Assembly (NCBI RefSeq): GCF_009617895.1
Contig: NZ_BLAW01000001.1
Coordinates: 549,001-613,000 of the forward strand
Reading direction: 5' to 3'
Origin: Prolixibacter sp. SD074
GTDB taxonomy: Bacteria > Bacteroidota > Bacteroidia > Bacteroidales > Prolixibacteraceae
DNA length: 64,000 bases
Every line of letters begins with the position of its first letter. The first letter of the stretch is position 1. Below the pieces are notes generated by a model. It searched no databases, had not been told where the DNA came from, and saw only the letters and a list, made by a program, of their open reading frames with translations. The translations under genes and the position numbers were made by a program. Shown piece by piece: positions 1-9,182 of this stretch.

Positions 1-346
1 CACCTTTGGCGGCATCGATTACGATGATCACGCTATCGACTGCAGTCAGCGTACGGAACGTGTCTTCCTGGAAATCCTGGTGACCGGGTGTATCCAAAAT
101 ATTGACTTTGTAGCCTTCGTATTCAAAACCCATTACCGAGGTAGCCACCGAAATTCCCCTCTGACGTTCAATTTCCATGAAGTCAGAAGTAGCACTTTTC
201 TTGATTTTATTGCTTTTCACTGCTCCGGCCGTATGGATGGCACCCCCGAAAAGCAATAACTTTTCGGTTAATGTGGTTTTACCCGCATCAGGGTGACTCA
301 CAATTCCAAAGGTCCTGCGGCGTTTTATTTCTTCTTTAAAACCCAT
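1..346 (-). CDS. prfC: Peptide chain release factor 3 (partial, N-terminal 115 residues)
   Basis: Reading from the ATG at 344-346 on the minus strand, the frame runs open off the left window edge. It shows a translational GTPase N-terminus: the G1/P-loop SHPDAGKTT, a QRGIS switch I segment and the G3 box DTPGHQD. The HPDAGKTT form and the downstream [12 protein letters not shown] pattern are typical of RF3 rather than EF-G or EF-Tu (family knowledge). RF3 is a cytoplasmic GTPase that recycles RF1/RF2 after peptide release. The C-terminal two thirds lie outside the window, so integrity cannot be judged. Confidence 0.9.
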   Translation of the reverse strand, partial: MGFKEEIKRRRTFGIVSHPDAGKTTLTEKLLLFGGAIHTAGAVKSNKIKKSATSDFMEIERQRGISVATSVMGFEYEGYKVNILDTPGHQDFQEDTFRTLTAVDSVIIVIDAAKG

Positions 347-526
347 AACTAACTTTTGAGTGGGCAAAGATAGCCTTTTTCGGACATCGGAGAAACCTTG
401 GGGAATGAAAACAAAAGGCTTACCTCATGCATATTCCGGGTACTTTGTGCAAACCTTTCAAATGAGGCGCAACCAGGCTTTTAAGTGCCCGGATTATGCG
501 GGCTGATAGAAGTAGAGAGCAATGGT

Positions 527-661
527 TCAGCCGGCAAAATTCCGGGAAGAGTGATGCTTCATGGGCAGGCCATCAATAATATGGGTTAACTCACCATTTA
601 ATCCGTGTAACACAGGTTCCACTAAAGGATCATAAATACGGGCAAACCAATACGATTTCAT
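527..661 (-). pseudogene. Fragment of a class I methyltransferase (N-terminus only)
   Basis: A 44-codon frame begins MKSYWFARIYDPLVEPVL, which resembles the start of small SAM-dependent methyltransferases that open with WFARIYDP. It then runs into unrelated sequence and stops before any SAM-binding glycine motif. Its ATG lies 3 bases after the stop of the DUF1801 gene upstream, so the intact gene was probably co-transcribed with it. I read this as a 3'-deleted remnant. A genuine short peptide cannot be excluded. The stretch 347-526 shows nothing I recognise. Confidence 0.4.
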
Positions 662-664
662 TCT

Positions 665-1000
665 TCACGATTTCAATTCCTCAAAAATTTCTTCCAGCAC
701 ATTCAGCGGCAATTCCTCCGGATGGGTATAACGAATGCAACTTCGTCCGATGCTGCTGGCATTGACAAAACTGTCACGGTATTTTTCAATTTTTCGGCCA
801 TCAAAGATATAGAACGTCAGGTATTTCTGTTGTGAGGCAATGGCACAGAACGGCTTGTATGTAGGCATTCCATACTCCATTGTTTCCTCAATATCCGGAA
901 AGTACTTTTGAATCATCGAACGGACCCTGGCAATAACCTGCGCCCGATCTTCGGGAATCATTGTCAGATACTCATCAACGGTAATGGCTTCTGTTTTCAT
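665..1000 (-). CDS. DUF1801 / YdhG-like domain protein
   Basis: This 111-residue cytoplasmic protein begins MKTEAITVDEYLTMIPEDR. It carries the family pattern: a helical N-terminus, then EETMEYGMPTYK, then a strand pair around KYLTFYIF, and ends in a helix (NVLEEIFEEL). The length fits a complete single-domain member of the DUF1801/YdhG-like superfamily. That family includes frataxin-like putative iron chaperones, but most members have no proven role and I do not assign one. The gene is the first of a pair, followed after 3 bases by a truncated methyltransferase start. No signal peptide or membrane segment is visible. Confidence 0.75.
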   Translation of the reverse strand: MKTEAITVDEYLTMIPEDRAQVIARVRSMIQKYFPDIEETMEYGMPTYKPFCAIASQQKYLTFYIFDGRKIEKYRDSFVNASSIGRSCIRYTHPEELPLNVLEEIFEELKS

Positions 1001-1147
1001 GACGTTCCTATTAGTGTTTGACTTGTGTACAGCCGATGTACCAAATTAACAAAATATCATGATATGTGACTGTTTTAATTTATGAAACATACAAGAGTGA
1101 AACATGGTTTGCATGCTGTATGGCATCGCTATGTCGGCGAGAAGGAT

Positions 1148-1175
1148 AAAAAAAGAGGAGAGTAGCCTCTCCTCT
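1148..1175 (-). terminator. Rho-independent terminator
   Basis: A perfect 9-bp stem (1154-1162 with 1167-1175) with a 4-base loop is followed on the minus strand by seven T residues (1148-1154). It lies about 50 bases past the stop of the acidic small protein at 1223-1435 and fits its transcription end. Confidence 0.75.
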
Positions 1176-1222
1176 GTATATTTTTAGTTGGTTTGAATGG
1201 TTAGGAATGACGGAGCGTCTGA

Positions 1223-1435
1223 CTAAAAATCATCCTCGTCGTCGAAATCATCTTCGTCGTCATCATTTAATTGATTATAACTCTTAATTTCTTCCCAATC
1301 GTCCAGATCTTCATTTAGTTCTTCTTCGCTTAAGAGATAGGCATTTTTCTCTTTTCTGCGAATTCTTTTCGGACGGGGCGAATCATTTCGGCCATCCATT
1401 ACATCCCGGTTTCTTTTAAAATTCTTTTTTTTCAT
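1223..1435 (-). CDS. Small acidic-tailed hypothetical protein
   Basis: I prefer the ATG at 1433-1435 (MKKKNFKRNRDVMDGRND), giving 70 residues. The upstream extension to 1531 reads through sequence with no clear protein character. The protein has a lysine/arginine-rich first half and a very acidic C-terminus (NDDDEDDFDDEDDF), a charge layout seen in small nucleic-acid or ribosome-associated proteins of Bacteroidota. The family is not recognised. A strong terminator follows, and the gene appears monocistronic. Low-complexity sequence limits any homology inference. Confidence 0.5.
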   Translation of the reverse strand: MKKKNFKRNRDVMDGRNDSPRPKRIRRKEKNAYLLSEEELNEDLDDWEEIKSYNQLNDDDEDDFDDEDDF

Positions 1436-1825
1436 AACGTGATGATTAATATCCGTTTCGGCTTGCGATATCGGAATAAAACGATCAAATTCTGATATTA
1501 ATTTCAACTTAAAATTTACATCTAAATTCAAGGAAAAAATATGTCCTTTAAACTTAATTCGGATGGATATCTTCTGGAATAATTCCAGGGCTGAAGGAAT
1601 ATCGCCTTTTCATCATTTGGCGTTTGTCCTGTTCTGGGTGCTTATTTATTCTTTTAATTTTTAATTTGTTAGTTGTTAAGTGTTTATGTTCGTAGATGCG
1701 ACTTTGATTATTTATTGGTAATTATACAAATCTTTTTAATTAGTTTGCAATCTAAAATCGAAAAAATAAACATTTATTTCATTGTAACACTCTCTATAAT
1801 AACGGGAAGAATCTGTTAACATTAT

Positions 1826-3763
1826 ATGCGCCACCTATTTTTTATTCTGTTTTTTGTATTGTGCTTCTCTGTTTCTGGCAATGGGCAGTCACAAAAAAAA
1901 GTAAATCTCCGTGTTCAGCGTGAGTTTAACGAGGCAAAACAGCTGTTTCAGCAAGGGAAAAACAATGAAGCGGTTGTTAAACTTAAAGTTGTGCTTCGGA
2001 TGGATAATCACTTTGCTTTGGCTCACTTTGCTTTGGCCGATATTTATCATTGGGAAAAGAAGACAGACTTGGAAGCAGCACATTTAAGGGCTGGTTTGGC
2101 GGTTGATTCGATTGGTTACCCGCAGGGATTCTATTTCCTGGCATTGCTGGAATATCAAAAAGGAGTGTACGATACAGCTGTTGTTAACCTAAAACGTTAT
2201 TTCCGGCTTTCGCCAAAAAAGGAGAATGGTGCAAGGCATTTGCTGAACGCGGCCGAATTTGCTGCTTATGCCGTGCAGCATCCGGTTCCTTTTCATCCAG
2301 AGAATCTTGGCCCGGCAATTAATACCAGCGAAAACGAATATTGGCCAAGCCTGAATGCGGAAGCGAATCAATTGGTGTTTACCCGGCTGATTTCCGTCGA
2401 TTCGACCGGACAGCTGTTGCGTTTTCCCCAGGAAGATTTCTATTCTTCGCATCTGGACAGTGCCGGTTGGCCGGTGGCCGGACCCTTGGGGAAACCGGTG
2501 AATACTCCGGATAATGAAGGTGCACAATGCATTTCGGCAAACGGAAAATTATTGTTTTTCACGGCTTGTAACCGGAAGGATGGCTATGGGAGTTGTGATA
2601 TTTATTTTGCGGTAAAGCGTAACGGCAAATGGATGAAGCCACTCAACCTGATGTCGCCTGTGAATACCAGCGGCTGGGAATCGCAGCCATCCGTTTCAGC
2701 CGATGGCCGCTATCTTTATTTTGCCGGTAACCGGAAAGGTGGAAAAGGGAAAATGGATATCTGGCGTGCTGAGCGGACCAGCATCACGCCATCGGGGTTA
2801 CCAGTTTATGGAAAAGTAACCAATCAGGAAGCGGTTAATACGCCCGGAAATGAATCATCACCGTTTATTCATGCCGATGGTAATACACTCTACTTTGCTT
2901 CTGATTACTGGCCCGGTTTGGGTGGGAAGGATTTGTTTGTATCCAGAAATGTAGGAGACGGTTTGTCTGTTCCCGAAAATCTGGGTTACCCAATTAACAC
3001 GAATGAAGATGATGACGGACTGATTGTGGATGTGACGGGCCGGAATGCTTATTTTGCTTCGAAACGGGAAGGATATGGAGGAAGAGATATTTTTCATTTT
3101 ATCCTTCCGGAAGAGTTACGGCCTGATGCCGTTAGCTACGTTGCCGGAAAAGTGTTCGATGCGGAAACATCCAAACCACTGGCTCCGGTTGTTCAAATTA
3201 TTAACATGGAGAATGACAGTGTTTACCAGCAATCCCGGCCTGATGTTTTTGACGGACATTTCCTTTTGTGCCTTCCGGCAGGAAAAGACTATGGACTAAA
3301 TGTAGAAACTCCCGGCTACCTGTTTTATTCCGAACATTTTGATTTAACAAAGTCCTACGAAAAATCGAAACCATTTCAGTTGGAAATTGCACTTCAGCCA
3401 GTGAAAGCCGGAAGTGTAACCGCTTTGCGAAATGTGTTTTTCGATACGGATTCGGCAACGCTAAAAACAGAATCTTTCCTGCAGTTGAAACAGGTTGTCA
3501 CATTTATGGAGAAGAACCCGCAGTGGGTAGTGGAAATTGCCGGCCATACCGATAATACCGGTACAGACGCTCATAATCTCGCTTTGTCAAAACAACGGGC
3601 GCAATCAACCGTTCGTTATTTGGAAGAAAAAGGTATTTCCGGACAGCGTTTGGTTGCCAAGGGTTATGGAGCTACTCAGCCTGTTGCCGACAATGCGACG
3701 GCAGATGGGCGGGCCCGTAACCGGAGAACGGAATTTCGTTTACTAAAAAGGATGGAAAAATAA
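1826..3763 (+). CDS. TPR / beta-propeller / OmpA-domain outer membrane protein (PorE-like architecture)
   Basis: The 645-residue precursor has an N-terminal signal peptide (about residues 1-20, ending SVSGNGQ) and TPR-like helices (about 30-145). A PD40/WD40-type propeller follows with repeated NTPxNE and YFAS/LYFA strands (about 155-425). Next are a carboxypeptidase-regulatory-like beta domain (about 435-525) and a C-terminal OmpA peptidoglycan-binding domain (about 530-640, with FDTDSATL, IAGHTDNTG and RAQSTVRYL). This domain order matches PorE of the type IX secretion system, though many Bacteroidota paralogues share it and no Lys-Val-type lipobox cysteine is evident here. It probably anchors an envelope complex to peptidoglycan. 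The window contains a T9SS cargo, so a T9SS link is possible but unproven. Confidence 0.85.
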   Translation: MRHLFFILFFVLCFSVSGNGQSQKKVNLRVQREFNEAKQLFQQGKNNEAVVKLKVVLRMDNHFALAHFALADIYHWEKKTDLEAAHLRAGLAVDSIGYPQGFYFLALLEYQKGVYDTAVVNLKRYFRLSPKKENGARHLLNAAEFAAYAVQHPVPFHPENLGPAINTSENEYWPSLNAEANQLVFTRLISVDSTGQLLRFPQEDFYSSHLDSAGWPVAGPLGKPVNTPDNEGAQCISANGKLLFFTACNRKDGYGSCDIYFAVKRNGKWMKPLNLMSPVNTSGWESQPSVSADGRYLYFAGNRKGGKGKMDIWRAERTSITPSGLPVYGKVTNQEAVNTPGNESSPFIHADGNTLYFASDYWPGLGGKDLFVSRNVGDGLSVPENLGYPINTNEDDDGLIVDVTGRNAYFASKREGYGGRDIFHFILPEELRPDAVSYVAGKVFDAETSKPLAPVVQIINMENDSVYQQSRPDVFDGHFLLCLPAGKDYGLNVETPGYLFYSEHFDLTKSYEKSKPFQLEIALQPVKAGSVTALRNVFFDTDSATLKTESFLQLKQVVTFMEKNPQWVVEIAGHTDNTGTDAHNLALSKQRAQSTVRYLEEKGISGQRLVAKGYGATQPVADNATADGRARNRRTEFRLLKRMEK

Positions 3764-3788
3764 GTGACAAAGAAAGAGATAAATGAAA

Positions 3789-3954
3789 GAGGGTGTCCGA
3801 AAAGTCCAAAGGGCATTTTCAGAACTATAAAATTGTAAGTACAGCTTAAGTTATTTACCCCTATCCGCGATGTACGTCGGGAGGAGGGGTAAATCCAAGA
3901 TTGTTTTCAATTTGAAAGTTAGCACTTTTTCAATTCAACTTTTCGGATACCCAC
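3789..3954 (+). repeat. Dispersed inverted-repeat element, copy 1 (MITE-like)
   Basis: The segment starts GAGGGTGTCCGAAAAGT and ends with the imperfect reverse complement (CTTTTCGGATACCC). It shares internal blocks with copies at 54920-55098 and 59883-60110, for example ATTGTAAGTACAGCTTAA and ATTTACCCCTAT. It sits between the convergent OmpA-family and DUF4954 genes and contains no ORF. I read it as a non-autonomous mobile repeat. No matching transposase is in the window. Confidence 0.75.
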
Positions 3955-3960
3955 TTTCAT

Positions 3961-5952
3961 TTATTTGAGTTGACTTAACTGTTCGAGCATGATATCGGCC
4001 AAACGGGATTTTCGTTCGATATGATCCAGAATTTCCCTGACAAACTGATTGTTTTCAAACGTTCCCCGGACCATTTCGAAATCTCGCGAACGGGTTTCTT
4101 CATTTCCGTCTGAGCCAAACCCTGTTTGTGACTTGAGGGTGAACTCTTTCCTGGCATCTTCATAAAGCATACGGTCGAGCGAAACGACACTTTCTTTCCA
4201 ACGTTCTGCCATTCCTTTGATATCGCTGACGGTCATTTCTGAAATCGTTTTCCCGAGTCTTTCTTCCAAAAGGTGAGAAGCCCAGGTCCATTCGTATTCG
4301 TAGTAATTTTGATGAAGTCGGGCGAACCACTGCCATGTCGTGGTTAGATCTTCGATTGCACCGGATTCAATCTGATTCATCAGTGAAGAAATTTCGCGTT
4401 TCGGTGCAATCAACCCGCCCAGATCAATCCATTCTCCTTCGCCAATCTTAGTGCTGGGGGTAAGGCGCTGGCGCATCTCTGCTTCTGTCTTTATCCCGGA
4501 ATCTTTCAGTCGTGTAATTACGGAATTACCTAAAAATTTGGTGATTCCCATGTTATACAATTGCCAGCCTTTCTGGAGGGATGAATTTTTAATAATGGTC
4601 GAGCTATAGGAATAGGTTTGGGAGGTTCTCCCTGAAATATTCTGCAAGTCCTCCAGAACTTGCTGGCCCCGTAACATTTTTTGAATCGTAAACGGACTGA
4701 GCAGGTTGAAATTAATGAAATCGAGTATATCCGGATCAGTCCGCTTGTCCCTTCGGGGCCACTTGATGGCATCGCGAATGGTACCTACACTACGTAAGTT
4801 GATTCCCGGCATCAGGTAACTTTCATCCTTGTTTTCTATCATGTAAGAGAAGGGCAAATCGGATGTGTCGGAGTTTTTATAGTGACGCCCCATAACCAGC
4901 GTGAATGGGCCAATTTTGGCGGGCCAAAGAAGGTAGGAATCACTGGCTGTTTTGGAACCTCGCTGCACGATGCCGTGGTGAATCGGGCCCAGTTTATACA
5001 TATGGTTGCTCTGATTGGAACCGGAACCGGCATTCAGGAACGAGAACATTCCGGCAATCAGCAATGTGGATTTATGGTGCGTCACGGTATACGGTCCTGC
5101 AAATATGGAACAGGCTTCACCGTGAAAGCCCTGGCAATTCGCAAAGAAAAGCGAATTCTCAGCCGAATACTGTTTACTTAGTTGGCAGCCTTGTCCAATG
5201 AAACAATTCTCGACAATGGCACCATCCGAGATTTCGGAACCGGAACTGACGATAAAATTGCGGGCAATCACACCTGAACCCAGCGCTACCGGAGATTTCA
5301 TCTTGCTGTTTAAGGTGGCATTTTCCAACCGGTGAACACCTTCAGCTACGGCATATGGACCAAAATACACATTGATAATGGAATGGCAATTAAGAATTCT
5401 GGTCCCTTTTCCAATAAACCCTCTATCTGAGCGACGGCTTTCGGCATACTTCTCCACCCAACTGAACAGTTTTTCCTGCAAATCACGACGATGGCGGTAC
5501 AGCGTCATCATGTATGCCAAATGCGCTGAAAGATGGTCGTAGATAGGGATGGCGCGTCCGCCGGCCTCATCAAGAACGGCTACCATGGTGCCATTCCCAA
5601 AGGTGGAAGGCCCGGTCACCACGACCTGGTTCGTATTTTTAATAACGACATCTTCCTCGATATCGTAATTGGCTATCAGGTGTTGTACGCCACGGATAAG
5701 TACATTGTCTCCAACGTTGCAATTGTGTAACGAAGCATCATAAATCCCGGAGGGTTTTTCGATTCCGTTAAAGAATTTTATTTTTTTATCGAACCGTCCC
5801 AGAACATTGGTTCCGTAGAAATGCACATTTCGGAGGTTTTTGATGTCGAAGTCGTGCGGAACGCTGATTTGATTCCAATTTTCTGCTGTACAGTGACGTT
5901 GTTCCAGCTGTTCAATTTCTTCAGATGTCAGTTTTCTGTTGGTGTGGTCCAT
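3961..5952 (-). CDS. DUF4954 family protein (left-handed beta-helix)
   Basis: This 663-residue protein begins MDHTNRKLTSEEIEQLEQ. Its middle half (about residues 50-330) is rich in short hexapeptide-like turns (NVGDNVLIRGV, SEISDGAIVENCFIGQGC), typical of left-handed beta-helix acyltransferase or sugar-nucleotidyltransferase folds. A helical C-terminal third ends IMLEQLSQLK. Overall length and N-terminus match DUF4954, a family nearly confined to Bacteroidota whose function is not established. The gene starts 1 base after the stop of the methyltransferase at 5954, so the two are almost certainly one operon. No export signal is seen. Confidence 0.8.
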   Translation of the reverse strand: MDHTNRKLTSEEIEQLEQRHCTAENWNQISVPHDFDIKNLRNVHFYGTNVLGRFDKKIKFFNGIEKPSGIYDASLHNCNVGDNVLIRGVQHLIANYDIEEDVVIKNTNQVVVTGPSTFGNGTMVAVLDEAGGRAIPIYDHLSAHLAYMMTLYRHRRDLQEKLFSWVEKYAESRRSDRGFIGKGTRILNCHSIINVYFGPYAVAEGVHRLENATLNSKMKSPVALGSGVIARNFIVSSGSEISDGAIVENCFIGQGCQLSKQYSAENSLFFANCQGFHGEACSIFAGPYTVTHHKSTLLIAGMFSFLNAGSGSNQSNHMYKLGPIHHGIVQRGSKTASDSYLLWPAKIGPFTLVMGRHYKNSDTSDLPFSYMIENKDESYLMPGINLRSVGTIRDAIKWPRRDKRTDPDILDFINFNLLSPFTIQKMLRGQQVLEDLQNISGRTSQTYSYSSTIIKNSSLQKGWQLYNMGITKFLGNSVITRLKDSGIKTEAEMRQRLTPSTKIGEGEWIDLGGLIAPKREISSLMNQIESGAIEDLTTTWQWFARLHQNYYEYEWTWASHLLEERLGKTISEMTVSDIKGMAERWKESVVSLDRMLYEDARKEFTLKSQTGFGSDGNEETRSRDFEMVRGTFENNQFVREILDHIERKSRLADIMLEQLSQLK

Positions 5953-5953
5953 T

Positions 5954-6679
5954 TCAAATATTTTTTAATGCAGTTAGGTAATTATGATTGGAACCTTCTA
6001 TCATTTCGATTACCTGTAAATTGTTTTCTTGTGCAATAACGGTGAGTGTTTCCTGATCGATAAAAAGCCAATTGAAAGGATTGCCTTTAATATCCAGGTA
6101 GCTTAAACGGTACTCAACTTGTCCGTAATATTTATCTGCATTCAAATCTATCCAGGTTTCACCGGCTTCATCGGTAAAGAGATAAAGCAAATCAGCTGAA
6201 TCAGCCAGAATCTGGCCGCCTGGTTTTAACAATGTTTTCAGGTGTTTGAAGAGGAGGTTCAATCCTTCGGGAGTGCCAGCTATACCAAGGCCGTTCATCA
6301 ACAACAAAATGGTGTCAAATTGTTCATTCTTTAGCTGCATGACATCCAGAAGGCGGACGTCTCTGACTCCTCTCTCTTCCATCGTTTGGCATGCGTATGG
6401 CGAAATATCTACGGCAGTTACTGTCAACCCTTTTCCCTGTAGCCAAAGCGCATGTGAACCTGCACCTGCACCTACATCAAGCACATGCCCCGTGCTTTTT
6501 TCCAGGGCCGTTTGCTCGATATCGGGCATCTGACTAAAATCCCTTAAAAGGTATTCGGGGGAAAGCTCCTCATCTTCCGCAATATCTGTCTTTACTGTAA
6601 TCAAATGCTTTCCGGCAGCTGTGTAATAATCCCATATGGCAGCTCCCACTGGATCATTCTTTCTGATCAAAACTCCCAT
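5954..6679 (-). CDS. Class I SAM-dependent methyltransferase
   Basis: The protein has 241 residues from the preferred ATG at 6677-6679 (MGVLIRKNDPVG). A farther ATG at 6700 overlaps a TACTTTG -7-like element at 6698-6704 and is therefore unlikely. Motif I VLDVGAGAGSHALWL binds SAM, and motif II (VTAVDISPYAC) and later strands (FDTILLLMNGLG) follow in the usual order. The MNGLG segment and the C-terminal DQETLTVIAQENN give no substrate clue, so small-molecule versus protein methylation is open. Co-transcription with DUF4954 downstream (1-base gap) suggests a shared pathway. Confidence 0.85.
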   Translation of the reverse strand: MGVLIRKNDPVGAAIWDYYTAAGKHLITVKTDIAEDEELSPEYLLRDFSQMPDIEQTALEKSTGHVLDVGAGAGSHALWLQGKGLTVTAVDISPYACQTMEERGVRDVRLLDVMQLKNEQFDTILLLMNGLGIAGTPEGLNLLFKHLKTLLKPGGQILADSADLLYLFTDEAGETWIDLNADKYYGQVEYRLSYLDIKGNPFNWLFIDQETLTVIAQENNLQVIEMIEGSNHNYLTALKNI

Positions 6680-6957
6680 GGTATACGATTGACCCCGCAA
6701 AGTACGAAAATTACCTAAACAGTAACAGCGGCGTGTTCGTATTTATAAAAGATATTCTTTTGCTCCGAAAAGAAATAGAATCCGTTATATGAGCATAATT
6801 TATTTTACGGAAATGCCCCATCATCGATTTAATTTGACTTTTTTTTTATGAAAAGGGGAAGCGAGATAAAAGTTTTGTTGATAAAGGTCGAAAACTTTCT
6901 GACGAACGTATGGATCTGTTCATCGAAAGGGAAATGGGAGGTAGTCTATTTTAAGCA

Positions 6958-9060
6958 TTATATTGCAGAAGATTTTTTAGAGATGGGCAATGTAATCCAG
7001 AAGTGGCTGCCTTTGCCGGGTTCGCTGTTTACTCCAATCTGCCCTCCGTTTTTTTTAACGAATTCCTGACATACAAGTAAGCCAAGTCCGGAACCTTCTT
7101 CTCCTTCGGTTCCTGTTTTGTGCAAATGCCTGTCGATACGAAACAGCTTGCCTTGTTCCTCCGGAGTTAGCCCTACACCCGTGTCGAATACTGATATTTT
7201 CAGAAAATCGCTTTCTGGTTCCAATTCTGATTTTAACCGGACAGCTCCTCCTTTGGAAGTGAATTTTATTCCGTTTGATATCAGGTTTTTCAGGATTGTT
7301 TCCAGCATTAAGGTATCGGCAAATACCTGATGTTGTTTCCGTATGTCAACCGAAAGGGAAATATCTTTTTGCTGAGCTTGCGTAATGGTATTCTCGTACA
7401 CTTCTTCTGCAAAATCACTTAGATTGATGTATTCCGGGTTGTACTCAATTTGATTGGTTTGGGTACGTGCCCACGCCAACAGGTTTTCGAGTATCTGGAA
7501 TAGTTTGATACTGGTCTGGTTGATCTCTCCGGCAAAACTTACCCGCTCGTTGTCAGTTAGTTTTGGATAATCTTCTTTCAGTAGAAAAGATAGGCCCAGC
7601 AATGCATGAAAAGGATTTTTTAAGTCATGGGCGATAATGGAGAAGAAGGTATCTTTTTCCGAATTCAGGGTACGCAATTCCTTGTTCATTTCCCGATAAG
7701 CCTGGTTGAGGCCTTCCAACTCTTTTTTTTGCGCTTCTATTTCCTTGTTCTTTGATTCGAGTAGCCTGTTCGCTTGCCGGTTTTCCAGAAAACGATACAG
7801 TAAAATGATCAAGATAATGAGAAAGATACCTGCCAGGCCATATGCAATTTTATTTTCAAGGATGTTCCTGTTCAGCCGGCTCTCTTTTAGTTCATTTTCG
7901 AGTTTTAGGTTCTGTACCTCTCTGGCGTTCTTTTCTGTTTCGTACAGTGTTTGTATTTTGGCCAACTGGTCAGCTTTTTCTTTATTAAAAAGACTGTCTT
8001 TCAGTTGAGTGTACATTACATGATATTCCAATGCCTTTTTGTAATCGTTTCTGTCATTGTGAAATTCATACAGATTTTTGTAGGTATCCCGGATGAGTAG
8101 CGGAAGATTGTGCCCTTTCGCGAGAGACAATGCTTCGAGGTAATCGTTTTCTGCCTGGCCATACCTCTTCAATTTGGCCATTGCCGAGCCCATACCATGT
8201 AAAACGTAAGCTTCTCCCATTATATCACCTTCCTGTTTAAACATCTCTTTTGCTTTGCGGAGATAAGGCAGAGAACGCTGATATTCATTCTTTTTTTGAA
8301 AAATCATCCCCAGGTTATGCAATACCGAAGCTTCACGCGAAACCTGCCCGAGGCGATGGAAAATATCTTTTGCCCGGTTAAGATATTGTAATGCAAGGTC
8401 GAGGCTGTCACGCTCCATATTTAGCAAACCGATACCATTGGAAATGCTCGCGATACTGGCACTGTCGCCCAACTCTTCTTCCACAGCCAGGGCGTCGACA
8501 TAATTTTCCATCGCTTTCTCATTGTCTCCGGTTTCCTTTTGAATCATGGCAATATTGGTCAGCATATCGGCCATGTCACTTCTTTGTTTCAGGTCGGAGT
8601 AGAGGTTGTAGGCATTAATAAATTCCTGGATGGCTTTGTTAAATTCACCGGTGTAATAGTAGGTCAAACCGATGCAATTTTTGGTTTCAGCGCACAAGGA
8701 AGTATCGCCAACACGCTGAAATATATTGCATGCCTTCTCATAATAGGGGCGGGCGCTTTTAAAATCGCTTTCGTAGTAATAGGATTCCCCGATGACGTAA
8801 TTCGCTTTAGCGACTAATTTGGGATGGTCTTTTTCTGTTTGTTCCAGTTTGGTGAGCGCTTCATTACAAATAAAACGGGCCAGGCCGGATTTGGCCGGCA
8901 GAAAGGAGGTGGAGTTCTCAATAAGCGTTTGGGCCTGTTCTGCGTCAGACAAACCATTTAGTTTTTGTTTCAGCGAATCGGGAACAGACAATGGCTGACT
9001 TCGGACCGCCAGGCCGATAAACATGAAAATAACAGCAACAAAAACAGATTTAAGGTTCAT
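6958..9060 (-). CDS. TPR-sensor histidine kinase
   Basis: The protein has 700 residues: a signal peptide (1-21), tandem TPR repeats in the predicted periplasm (about 90-390), a coiled coil, one membrane helix (IAYGLAGIFLIILIILLY, about 405-425), a second coiled coil, then the kinase core. The HisKA phospho-acceptor segment is FFSIIAHDLKNPFHALL. The HATPase_c domain shows the N-box NLISNGIKF, G1 DTGVGL and G2 GSGLGL. All catalytic motifs look intact. No response regulator is adjacent, so the partner is encoded elsewhere. The TPR sensor arrangement is common in Bacteroidota; the ligand is unknown. It is followed by the DUF4954/methyltransferase unit on the same strand, about 260 bases away. Confidence 0.9.
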   Translation of the reverse strand: MNLKSVFVAVIFMFIGLAVRSQPLSVPDSLKQKLNGLSDAEQAQTLIENSTSFLPAKSGLARFICNEALTKLEQTEKDHPKLVAKANYVIGESYYYESDFKSARPYYEKACNIFQRVGDTSLCAETKNCIGLTYYYTGEFNKAIQEFINAYNLYSDLKQRSDMADMLTNIAMIQKETGDNEKAMENYVDALAVEEELGDSASIASISNGIGLLNMERDSLDLALQYLNRAKDIFHRLGQVSREASVLHNLGMIFQKKNEYQRSLPYLRKAKEMFKQEGDIMGEAYVLHGMGSAMAKLKRYGQAENDYLEALSLAKGHNLPLLIRDTYKNLYEFHNDRNDYKKALEYHVMYTQLKDSLFNKEKADQLAKIQTLYETEKNAREVQNLKLENELKESRLNRNILENKIAYGLAGIFLIILIILLYRFLENRQANRLLESKNKEIEAQKKELEGLNQAYREMNKELRTLNSEKDTFFSIIAHDLKNPFHALLGLSFLLKEDYPKLTDNERVSFAGEINQTSIKLFQILENLLAWARTQTNQIEYNPEYINLSDFAEEVYENTITQAQQKDISLSVDIRKQHQVFADTLMLETILKNLISNGIKFTSKGGAVRLKSELEPESDFLKISVFDTGVGLTPEEQGKLFRIDRHLHKTGTEGEEGSGLGLLVCQEFVKKNGGQIGVNSEPGKGSHFWITLPISKKSSAI

Positions 9061-9141
9061 TGAGCTCTGTTAGGTTAGAGATACATTTTCGATATTCATC
9101 ATAAAGTTAGTAAACTTTGAGGGAATATCAGATGGTGAAAT

Positions 9142-9182
9142 AAAGAAAAGGAGCCGGACTATTGAGTCGGCTCCTTTTCTTT
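9142..9182 (-). terminator. Terminator after purL
   Basis: A 15-bp stem (9142-9156 with 9168-9182) is flanked on the minus strand by a T-rich run. The purL stop codon (9181-9183) lies inside its 5' arm. The symmetric A/T flanks could let it work in both directions. Confidence 0.8.

Noticed and set aside
1436-1531. N-terminal extension of the small acidic protein
   Set aside because: Sequence upstream of the ATG at 1435 reads as AT-rich leader. The basic MKKKNFKRN start is more plausible.
6848-7069. 73-codon plus-strand ORF
   Set aside because: Overlaps the 3' end of the histidine kinase on the opposite strand and lacks any recognisable pattern.
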